A stretch of DNA of 6,634 bases from JALZBL01 sp040004775 (GTDB lineage Bacteria > Actinomycetota > Actinomycetes > Mycobacteriales > Jatrophihabitantaceae). Below are positions 1 to 5,130 of the stretch, one piece after another. The notes below the pieces were generated by a model that ran no database searches, was not told the DNA's origin, and saw only the letters and a program-made list of their open reading frames with translations. The stretch covers positions 1 to 6,634 of the forward strand of contig JBDUAD010000129.1 in assembly GCA_040004775.1 (NCBI GenBank), written 5' to 3'. The position numbers were made by a program, and so were the translations under genes. How positions within the stretch are numbered: the stretch's first letter is position 1; the number at the start of each line of letters is the position of its first letter.

Positions 1-599
1 GCGCCGACCGGATCATGTCGATCGACCTGCACACCGCGCAGATCCAGGGCTTCTTTGACGGACCGGTCGACCACCTCTTCGCGATGCCCATCCTGGCCGA
101 GCATGTGGCCCGCCACCACGGCGGCGAGGAGCTGACCGTGGTCTCCCCCGACACCGGCCGAGTCCGCACCGCCGAGCAGTGGGCCGACCGGCTCGGCGGA
201 ACTCCGATCGCTTTCATCCACAAGACCCGCGATCCGGACGTGGCCAACGAGGTCATCGCCAACCGCGTGGTCGGCGAGGTCCGAGGCCGGTTGTGCGTTC
301 TGGCCGACGACATGATCGACACCGGCACCAGCATCACCAAGGCGGCCGACCTGCTGTTCGAGGCCGGCGCCCGCGACGTGATCATCGCCGCCACGCACGG
401 GATCTTCTCGGCGCCGGCCACCGACCGGCTCAAGAACTGCCGGGTGAGCGAGGTGGTGGTGACCAACACCCTGCCGATCTCGACCGACAAACAGTTCGAC
501 AAGCTGACCGTCCTCTCGGTGGCGCCGTTGATCGCGCAGGCGATCAAGCAGGTCTTCGAGGACGGCTCGGTGACCAGCCTGTTCGACGGGCGCGGATGA
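1..599 (+). CDS. prs: Ribose-phosphate pyrophosphokinase (PRPP synthetase), C-terminal part
   Basis: The frame is open from base 3 and has no start in the window, so the gene begins upstream; the first visible residues, ADRIMSIDLHTAQIQGFFDG, match an internal Prs segment and the ATG at 15 is an internal Met. The enzyme makes PRPP from ribose 5-phosphate and ATP in the cytosol, feeding nucleotide, histidine and tryptophan synthesis. About 198 residues of a usual ~320 are present. Visible signatures are the DLHTAQIQGFFD segment, the flexible-loop sequence KTRDPDVANEV, and the PRPP-binding loop VLADDMIDTGTSITKAADLL near visible residues 100-120. The C-terminus SVTSLFDGRG is intact. The TGA at 597-599 overlaps an ATG (ATGA), so a following frame may be translationally coupled. 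In many actinobacteria prs lies with glmU, rplY and pth; here rplY and pth do not follow. Confidence 0.96.
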   Translation, partial: ADRIMSIDLHTAQIQGFFDGPVDHLFAMPILAEHVARHHGGEELTVVSPDTGRVRTAEQWADRLGGTPIAFIHKTRDPDVANEVIANRVVGEVRGRLCVLADDMIDTGTSITKAADLLFEAGARDVIIAATHGIFSAPATDRLKNCRVSEVVVTNTLPISTDKQFDKLTVLSVAPLIAQAIKQVFEDGSVTSLFDGRG

Positions 600-715
600 C
601 CACCGCAGCGCCGATGACCGGGATCGACGCACTGCTCGACGCTGCCCGCCGCTCGGCTCTCCGCTCCCCCGCTGCGACCGGCCCCGCCGTCGCCCGACCG
701 CAGAGGAACCAGTGA
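596..715 (+). CDS. Possible 39-residue small protein, coupled on both sides
   Basis: A 39-residue frame fills the gap between prs and the ATPase gene exactly. Its ATG overlaps the prs stop as ATGA (596-599), and its TGA overlaps the ATPase start as GTGA (712-715). The product begins MTTAAPMTGIDALLDAARRS, which looks like a short amphipathic helix, followed by an Ala/Pro/Arg-rich tail. About 85% of its codons end in G or C, compared with about 71% in the frame continuous with the ATPase, and the third frame has stops. This is mild support for coding. No clear Shine-Dalgarno sequence precedes the ATG, so translation would depend on re-initiation after prs. I recognise no family. It could simply be a leader that carries ribosomes from prs to the ATPase gene, or a chance frame in GC-rich DNA. 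Confidence 0.4.
   Translation: MTTAAPMTGIDALLDAARRSALRSPAATGPAVARPQRNQ
702..707 (+). promoter_or_regulatory. Shine-Dalgarno sequence for the ParA-like gene
   Basis: AGAGGA lies four bases before the GTG at 712. There is no ATG or GTG further upstream in that frame after the preceding stop, so together with the GTGA overlap it fixes the start of the 485-residue protein. Confidence 0.6.
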
Positions 716-2169
716 CCTACGAAGACTCGGACGTCTCCAGCCCCTGGCCCTGGTCGCCCGAGGCTTCGGCAGGCACGACGTCGTCCGCGGGGCCAGACAC
801 GTCGGGGGTCGCCTCGACCGCGAACCCGTCCACCGCTCAAGACCGCCACGCCTACCCTCCGCCGGGCTGGGGTGAGCCGGGCCTGCCCGGGCCGGGCGGT
901 GTAGTCGACTGGGGCGACCGGGACCATGGCGACCGAGCAAACCGGGGCAACCTGGGCAACCACAGCGACCCGGGCGACCGGGGCGACTTCGCGGCCGCCG
1001 AGCGGGCCGTGCCGGGCTGGAGCGGCGTGCGCACGGATGCCATCCCTCCGACCGGACTGCGCGGCAGCGACGGGCCGGACCGCGGCGGGACTGTGGCCAG
1101 TAAGCCGATGGCCGGCCAGCCCGGACCGTACCCGCGTCCACGCGCGGCTGCGGCCGGGCCGCCAGCCGCACCAGCCGCGCCGGCACCGCCGCCACCCCTA
1201 CCGCGGCCCGAGGCGCTCCTGCTGCCTGACGAGCCGGCCGTCTCTCGCGGGCCGGCCCGTTGGGGGTGGCGCGGACGCGTGAGCCGGCTCAGCGGTGGCC
1301 TGATCACGCCGCCGCCCACTGCGGAGGAACTGGCTCATCGCCAGGCCCTGGTCGACATCCGCCGCACGTTCTCCCGACCGATGACCGTGGTGGTCATCCA
1401 GCCGAAGGGCGGTGCCGGAAAGACGCCGACCACGATCGGTCTGGCCTCCGCCCTCGGCGCCCACCGCGGCGGGTACGTCATCGGTTGGGACGACAACGAG
1501 ACCCGCGGCACCCTGGCCGTTCGGGTGACCAATCCGAGCGGTCAGAAGTCCACGGTGTGGGACCTGCTCGGCTCGCTGCCTACGTTCGAGCGCACCGACG
1601 CCCGGGTGGGCGACCTCAGCCACTTCGTCCGTCCGCAGGGCGAGGCCCAGTTCGACGCGCTGGTCAGCGACGACAACCCGGCCAACATGGCCCAGATCGG
1701 CGAGGAAGAGTTCCGCCGGCTGCACTCGGTGCTGCAGCGCTTCTACCGCCAGATCGTGATCGACACCGGCAACAACGTCCGGTCCCCCAACTGGCAGGCC
1801 GCGGTCAATGCCGCGGACCTGGTCGTCGTGGTGTCGACCTACCAGCGCGACGTGGGCTACTCCGGTTCATGGGTGCTGGACCACCTCACCGAGACCGGGC
1901 GGGAGCGGCTGGCCCGCGGCGCGGTCACGGTGCTCACCGCGGCCGACCCCACTCCGGACCCCCGGGTGCGGGCCGAGCTGATCGACCACTTCACCGCCCG
2001 TACCAGCGCGGTGGTCGAGGTGCCCTACGACCCGTTGATAGCCCTCGGTGGCCCCATGGACTGGACCAGGCTGCGGCCGCAGACCCAGCGCGCATGGACC
2101 GCGGCCGGCGCGGCGGTGGTCACCGCACTGGCGGCCAGGGACGAGCACGACCGCCTGGCCCGCCGCTGA
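712..2169 (+). CDS. MinD/ParA-family ATPase with long Pro/Gly-rich N-terminus (EspI/ESX-associated type?)
   Basis: The protein has 485 residues. Residues 1-200 are low in complexity and rich in Pro, Gly and Ala, with a GDR/GNx stretch at 68-93 and a poly-Ala/Pro stretch at 144-166. A short basic/aromatic section (RWGWRGRVSRLSGG, 183-196) leads into a P-loop domain at about 223-475. That domain has a deviant Walker A, PKGGAGKT, with signature Lys232 and P-loop Lys237. The switch I/A' region is WDDNETRG (259-266) and Walker B is QIVIDTGNN with Asp351. These are the marks of the MinD/ParA group, whose members dimerise on ATP. The linker-plus-P-loop layout resembles, from memory, the MinD-like ATPases near ESX/type VII secretion genes such as mycobacterial EspI, but no WXG100 or EccC gene is in view. 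It could instead be an orphan positioning ATPase; no ParB follows. Residue 239 is Pro where the family usually has Thr (GKTT). It probably shares a transcript with prs. Confidence 0.85.
   Translation: MTYEDSDVSSPWPWSPEASAGTTSSAGPDTSGVASTANPSTAQDRHAYPPPGWGEPGLPGPGGVVDWGDRDHGDRANRGNLGNHSDPGDRGDFAAAERAVPGWSGVRTDAIPPTGLRGSDGPDRGGTVASKPMAGQPGPYPRPRAAAAGPPAAPAAPAPPPPLPRPEALLLPDEPAVSRGPARWGWRGRVSRLSGGLITPPPTAEELAHRQALVDIRRTFSRPMTVVVIQPKGGAGKTPTTIGLASALGAHRGGYVIGWDDNETRGTLAVRVTNPSGQKSTVWDLLGSLPTFERTDARVGDLSHFVRPQGEAQFDALVSDDNPANMAQIGEEEFRRLHSVLQRFYRQIVIDTGNNVRSPNWQAAVNAADLVVVVSTYQRDVGYSGSWVLDHLTETGRERLARGAVTVLTAADPTPDPRVRAELIDHFTARTSAVVEVPYDPLIALGGPMDWTRLRPQTQRAWTAAGAAVVTALAARDEHDRLARR
913..990 (+). 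repeat. Degenerate GDR/GNx repeat in the ATPase N-terminus
   Basis: Residues 68-93 of the ATPase read as imperfect Gly-x-x triplets (GDR, GDR, GNL, GNH, GDR, GDF) interrupted by spacers. They are encoded by recurring gcgaccggg-like 9-mers. The stretch is short and collagen-like only in spacing. It is probably replication-slippage-prone linker sequence in a disordered region. Confidence 0.4.
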
Positions 2170-2179
2170 CGCGGCCGGC
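2158..2179. terminator. Hairpin at the convergent gene junction, possible bidirectional terminator
   Basis: GCCGC (2162-2166) pairs with GCGGC (2171-2175) around the four-base loop TGAC, which contains the ATPase stop codon. After one C-C mismatch (2161/2176) the stem continues with GCC (2158-2160) against GGC (2177-2179), giving eight pairs in total. It sits where the + strand unit and the - strand unit run into each other, with only 27 bases between the two stop codons. There is no T-tract on either side, so it is not a classic intrinsic terminator. Actinobacteria often use such bare stems or Rho, so termination here is inference. Confidence 0.4.
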
Positions 2180-2196
2180 GGTGGTGGACCCGGGGC

Positions 2197-2676
2197 TCAG
2201 GGACGGTAGGGCGGTGCGACGCCCCATCCCCAGCGCGGCACCGGGGCGTGCGCGGCGACGTCCGCGCCAGGCTGGGAGTTGGCCACAGCCAGCCGGGTGC
2301 CCCACTCCAAGTAGCCGACGAGGGCGGCGCGGAACTCGGGATCGGCCGGCAGGGCGGCGTCGTCGGCGGCGCGGCTCATCAGCGTGGCGAAGCGCAGCCG
2401 CTGCTCGGGCACGATGCCGAGGCCGCGGTGGTGAGCCACCATCTGCTCGTAGCCGCCGAGGCGTTCGCTGTAGGTCGGCGGTCCGCCGAACACCTCGATC
2501 CACCAGGCGCTGACGTGGCGGCGGTGCTCCTCGCTCACGCCACCGGGAAAGAAGCCGGCCAACAGGTCGTCGGCCTCCACCCGGTCGTAGAACGCGTCGA
2601 TGAGCCCCGAGATCGCGTCCGCGCCGCCGGCCCAATCGAACAGCGTGGGTGTCGCGGCCGCGTCCATGGGCGTCAC
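2197..2676 (-). CDS. Truncated hemoglobin, group II-like (Bac_globin family)
   Basis: This 159-residue protein fits the truncated (2-on-2) globin family, cytosolic heme proteins that bind O2 or NO and are linked to oxygen handling or nitrosative stress. Recognisable parts are the B helix IDAFYDRVEADDLL (26-39), FFPGG (42-46), the group II-like FGGPPTYSERLGG (63-75), HHRGLGI (82-88) and YLEWGTRLAVANSQPGA (122-138). Aligning by eye to M. tuberculosis GlbO gives Tyr30 at B10, Phe43 at CD1, His51 at E7, Val55 at E11, a proximal His at 83 (or 82), and Phe96 where GlbO has Trp at G8. The last 20 residues are an extra Pro/Trp-containing tail. The GTG start overlaps the ksgA stop as GTGA, which favours it over the ATG nine bases downstream; neither has a good ribosome binding site, so it is probably coupled to ksgA. 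The specific ligand and role are unknown. Confidence 0.85.
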   Translation of the reverse strand: MTPMDAAATPTLFDWAGGADAISGLIDAFYDRVEADDLLAGFFPGGVSEEHRRHVSAWWIEVFGGPPTYSERLGGYEQMVAHHRGLGIVPEQRLRFATLMSRAADDAALPADPEFRAALVGYLEWGTRLAVANSQPGADVAAHAPVPRWGWGVAPPYRP

Positions 2677-3665
2677 TGTAAGCGTGTAATCACCGGGCTG
2701 GCCAGGTCCTCGCGGGTACCGCGTGGCCGGGTGGGTCGGGCTGCCGCCAAGGCGGCGAAGGCGGCGACGTCCAGCGTCTCCCCGCGGGCCGACGGATCTA
2801 TCCCCGCCGCAGCCAGGGCCCCGCCGGCCGCCTCAGGCGACCCGGCCCAGCCCCGCAACGCCGCGCGCAGCGTCTTGCGCCGCTGGGCGAAGGCGGCCTC
2901 GACCACCGCGAACACATCGGCGCGCCCGATCCCCGCAGCCAGCGGCGGGGTCGGCCGCCGGGTGAAACGAACGAGCTCGGAGTCGACGTTGGGCACCGGC
3001 CAGAAGACCGTCCGCGCCACCGTGCCGGCCGACTCTGCCCGCGCGTACCAGGCCAGCTTGACGCTGGGCGCGCCGTAGACCCGGCTCCCGGGCGCGGCGA
3101 CCAGTCGATGCGCCACCTCGGCCTGGACCAGCACGAGACCTGAGGCGAGTGTCGGGAACCGCTCGAGCAAGGTGAGTACCACGGGGACAGCGACGTTGTA
3201 CGGCAGGTTGGCCACCAGCGCGGTTGGCGCTGGGCCGGGGAGCGCCTCGACGCGCAGCGCGTCGGCGGTCACGACCGTGAGCCGATCAGCCAGCCCCCGC
3301 GAGTCGGCCACGTCCGGCAACGCTCGGGCCAGTGCCGGGTCGATCTCCACCGCGGTGACCTGCGCACCGGCGGCGAGCAGGCCCAGCGTCAACGAGCCCA
3401 GGCCGGGGCCGACCTCCAGCACGATGTCGTTCGGGCCGACGCCCGCCACCCGCACGATGCGTCGGATGGTGTTGGCGTCGTGCAGGAAGTTCTGGCCGAG
3501 CTTCTTGGTCGGTCGCAGCCCGAGCCCCGTCGCCCGGCGGCGGATCTCGCCGGGGCCCAGCAGAGCGACCGGCTCGTCGCCTGACCCCTCGTCCTCAGCG
3601 GGGCCGAACAGTTCGGTGTCGATGTCCGAGAGATTAACCGCCGCGCACGGAAGGGGCCGGGCCAT
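2673..3665 (-). CDS. ksgA: 16S rRNA (adenine1518-N6/adenine1519-N6)-dimethyltransferase
   Basis: KsgA (RsmA) uses S-adenosylmethionine to dimethylate two adjacent adenines in the 3' terminal hairpin of 16S rRNA during late 30S maturation; its loss gives kasugamycin resistance. The 330-residue product shows KKLGQNFLHD (54-63), the SAM motif I EVGPGLGSLT (84-93), the acidic VEID (106-109), the catalytic NLPYN (153-157), FWPVPNVDSE (221-230) and the C-terminal FAQRRKTLRAAL (259-270). About 40 residues precede the conserved core, slightly more than usual. The ATG at 3665 is the only good start, preceded by GGAAGGG ten bases upstream. It lies 45 bases after the RpfB-like gene, as in other actinobacteria, and its TGA overlaps the globin GTG. 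The usual downstream partner ispE is absent here. A perfect inverted repeat spans its start. Confidence 0.97.
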   Translation of the reverse strand: MARPLPCAAVNLSDIDTELFGPAEDEGSGDEPVALLGPGEIRRRATGLGLRPTKKLGQNFLHDANTIRRIVRVAGVGPNDIVLEVGPGLGSLTLGLLAAGAQVTAVEIDPALARALPDVADSRGLADRLTVVTADALRVEALPGPAPTALVANLPYNVAVPVVLTLLERFPTLASGLVLVQAEVAHRLVAAPGSRVYGAPSVKLAWYARAESAGTVARTVFWPVPNVDSELVRFTRRPTPPLAAGIGRADVFAVVEAAFAQRRKTLRAALRGWAGSPEAAGGALAAAGIDPSARGETLDVAAFAALAAARPTRPRGTREDLASPVITRLQ

Positions 3666-3685
3666 GAGGCGCGATCCCTTCCGTG
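3646..3685 (-). promoter_or_regulatory. 10-bp perfect inverted repeat enclosing the ksgA ribosome binding site and start
   Basis: In the mRNA sense, CACGGAAGGG (3685-3676) and CCCTTCCGTG (3655-3646) are exact reverse complements separated by 20 bases. The 5' arm contains the ksgA Shine-Dalgarno sequence GGAAGGG, the ATG (3665-3663) lies in the loop, and the 3' arm covers codons 4-7. Folded, it would hide the ribosome binding site. The geometry suggests translational control of ksgA or coupling to ribosomes finishing the upstream gene. It lacks a T-tract, so a terminator is unlikely. The function is inferred. Confidence 0.55.
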
Positions 3686-3710
3686 AGAAGTTCGGTTACG
3701 ACGACGTCGA

Positions 3711-4937
3711 TCAGTACCAGTTGTAGGCGTTGCTGTGGGCCCACGCTGCGCACGGCGTGCCATACACCGAGGCGATGTAGCCGAGGCCCCAGGTGATCTG
3801 CGTAGACGCGTTGTTCTCCCAGTCCGGCCCCGCCGTGGCCATCTTCGACCCGGGCAGGGCCTGGGGGATGCCGTAGGCGCCACTGGGGTTCGACGCATGC
3901 ACGTTCCAGCCGCTTTCGCGGTTCCACAGGTCCACCAGGCACTGGAACTCTCCACTGCCCCAACCGCGGGCGCTGACCATCTTTGCGGCGATGGCCTGAG
4001 CGTCGCCCGAAGAGACCGGGGCGGGACCACCCGAGCCGCCGGACGAGCTCCCCGAGGATCCACCCGAAGACCCGCCGCTGGTGGGCGCGGGTGCGGGCGG
4101 CGGCGGGGGCGGGTTCTTGGTGCCGACCTTCTCCTGCTGATCGACCGGCTGGCGCAGCACCACGCTGCCGATCTGACGCTTGCCGACCAGCTTGCCGTCG
4201 ACGTAGATCAGTTGGTAGGTGATCCGGCGCAGGCCTTCGCGGCCTTCGCGGACCACGCTGGTGTCGCCCTTGCGGGCGGTTGGGTCCTTCTTCGTCGTCG
4301 TCTCGTACGGGATGGCGACCTTCGTGGACCTGACCACCGTCTTGACCCGCTGGACGACGATCACCTGACCGGCCTTGGTCGGCGTGGACATCGGCACCGA
4401 GATGCGGTCGTGGAGGCCGAGGCGGACCCCGGCCTCGAGCAGCAGCAGCGACACCGAGTCGGCCGTGGTCCGGTAGACCCGGGTGTGGCCGTCGGCCTTC
4501 AAGGTGACCGGCTTGGGCGTGAGCAGGCTTATTTGGGTCGGCGTGAGGGGCAGACGGGTCGAGCGCGAGACGCTCACCGCTTTGCCGCTGCCGTACCCGA
4601 GCTGGGCCAACGCCTCCTGCACGGTGGTTGCCGTCGTCCACACGTCGACCTTCGAGCCATCGACGTTCAGGTGTAGCAGGCGCCCGCGGCGCAACACCAC
4701 CCGGCTGCCGTCGTGGACGGATGCCGGAACCGCCGGCGCCACTGCGTCGTGGGCGGTGACGTCGAGGTGAGCGTCGTGCAGAGCCCCGCCGACGGTTCCG
4801 GCCCGCGTGCGGACGGTGCGGCTCTGCCCGTCGACGCTGATCGCGATGGCCTTGTCGGTGGTCACCCAGGCCGTCGTCCCGCCCACCATGGCGGTGAGGA
4901 CGAGGCCGTACAAGGCGTATTTGGCGCTACTGCGCAC
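3711..4937 (-). CDS. RpfB-like cell-wall protein: DUF348 repeats, G5 domain, SLT-type transglycosylase domain
   Basis: The 408-residue protein starts with a short basic segment and one hydrophobic helix (about 7-25), a signal anchor with no lipobox Cys, so it is exported or membrane-tethered. Three DUF348 (ubiquitin-like) units follow at about 29-70, 86-128 and 144-187, then a G5 domain (about 195-270; VQRVKTVV, YQLIYVDGKLVGKRQIG). A Pro then Gly/Ser linker (276-307) leads to a C-terminal lysozyme-like domain (312-408). This layout and its place before ksgA match RpfB. However, the catalytic domain reads LVDLWNRESGWNVHASNPSG...AYGIPQA, the SLT/aggregation-promoting-factor type, with likely catalytic Glu341 and a possible disulfide between Cys333 and Cys396. 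The canonical Rpf domain with its CESGG motif is not seen. It probably cleaves peptidoglycan glycan strands. The GTG at 4937 has AGGGAG five bases upstream; a longer frame to 5087 would run through the promoter. Confidence 0.9.
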   Translation of the reverse strand: MRSSAKYALYGLVLTAMVGGTTAWVTTDKAIAISVDGQSRTVRTRAGTVGGALHDAHLDVTAHDAVAPAVPASVHDGSRVVLRRGRLLHLNVDGSKVDVWTTATTVQEALAQLGYGSGKAVSVSRSTRLPLTPTQISLLTPKPVTLKADGHTRVYRTTADSVSLLLLEAGVRLGLHDRISVPMSTPTKAGQVIVVQRVKTVVRSTKVAIPYETTTKKDPTARKGDTSVVREGREGLRRITYQLIYVDGKLVGKRQIGSVVLRQPVDQQEKVGTKNPPPPPPAPAPTSGGSSGGSSGSSSGGSGGPAPVSSGDAQAIAAKMVSARGWGSGEFQCLVDLWNRESGWNVHASNPSGAYGIPQALPGSKMATAGPDWENNASTQITWGLGYIASVYGTPCAAWAHSNAYNWY

Positions 4938-4942
4938 ACGGT

Positions 4943-4948
4943 CTCCCT
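4943..4948 (-). promoter_or_regulatory. Shine-Dalgarno sequence that sets the RpfB-like start
   Basis: AGGGAG on the - strand ends five bases before the GTG at 4937. It places the start just before the signal anchor and rules against the longer open frame that continues upstream for 50 codons without a comparable site. Confidence 0.75.
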
Positions 4949-5002
4949 GGTCGGTGGTCTGCTCGCGGTGCTGCCCGCAGCGGTTCTGCGGCGGCACATA
5001 AG

Positions 5003-5042
5003 GCGAGCCGGGCGCTCGGGGTGGGGGTGCGGCCCGGTTCGC
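5003..5042 (-). promoter_or_regulatory. Stem-loop in the leader of the RpfB-like gene
   Basis: In the mRNA sense, GCGAACCGGGC (5042-5032) pairs with GCCCGGCTCGC (5013-5003), ten pairs of eleven with one A-C mismatch, around an 18-base C-rich loop. It ends about 65 bases before the start codon. It could be a leader structure or attenuator. It has no T-tract, and I do not recognise it as a known riboswitch class. Confidence 0.45.
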
Positions 5043-5061
5043 GCCGGCCCAGATACGGTCG

Positions 5062-5076
5062 GTCACGAAGTCACGA
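5062..5076. promoter_or_regulatory. GTCACGA direct repeat, candidate MtrA-type operator
   Basis: GTCACGA occurs at 5062-5068 and again at 5070-5076, an exact 7-bp tandem repeat with an 8-bp period, immediately downstream of the proposed -10 box. MtrA, an actinobacterial response regulator, has been described as binding direct repeats of GTCACAgcg-like units and as regulating rpfB in M. tuberculosis. The match here is to the GTCAC core only, so the assignment is inference. Confidence 0.4.
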
Positions 5077-5077
5077 C

Positions 5078-5107
5078 ACGATAACAACCGCCTACCGGTC
5101 GGTACAA
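5078..5107 (-). promoter_or_regulatory. Putative promoter of the RpfB-like/ksgA/globin unit
   Basis: On the - strand, TTGTAC (5107-5102) is followed after 18 bases by TATCGT (5083-5078), which fits TTGACA/TANNNT housekeeping promoters. Transcription would start near 5071, giving a leader of about 134 bases. It lies in the only long non-coding gap, 4938-5130, and in the AT-richest part of it. Confidence 0.45.
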
Positions 5108-5130
5108 AACTGGGCGTTCAGCCGGTGGAT

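Noticed and set aside
4232..4249. 9-bp tandem repeat ggccttcgc
   Set aside because: It encodes REGREG in the G5 domain, where this length and composition fit the family; it is not a separate element.
3389..4641. Long - strand frames overlapping ksgA and the RpfB-like gene
   Set aside because: They are Arg/Pro/Gly-rich, show no motif, and lie over clearly recognised genes; this is expected in GC-rich DNA where stops are rare.
3735..4676. 313-codon + strand frame antisense to the RpfB-like gene
   Set aside because: It is a shadow of the real gene, with composition typical of the antisense of GC-rich codons and no recognisable domain.
5010..5032. G-quadruplex on the + strand
   Set aside because: There are only three runs of three or more G plus a GG, and the region is better explained as the loop and arms of the leader inverted repeat.
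4938..5087. 50-codon extension of the RpfB-like frame upstream to a TTG at 5087
   Set aside because: It would encode a Pro/Arg-rich segment before the signal anchor, lacks a ribosome binding site, and overlaps the proposed -10 box and transcription start. The GTG at 4937 has a good AGGGAG site.
4938..5130. c-di-AMP (ydaO-type) riboswitch before the RpfB-like gene
   Set aside because: Known upstream of some actinobacterial rpf genes, but I could not find the conserved sequence blocks. Only a simple stem-loop is visible.
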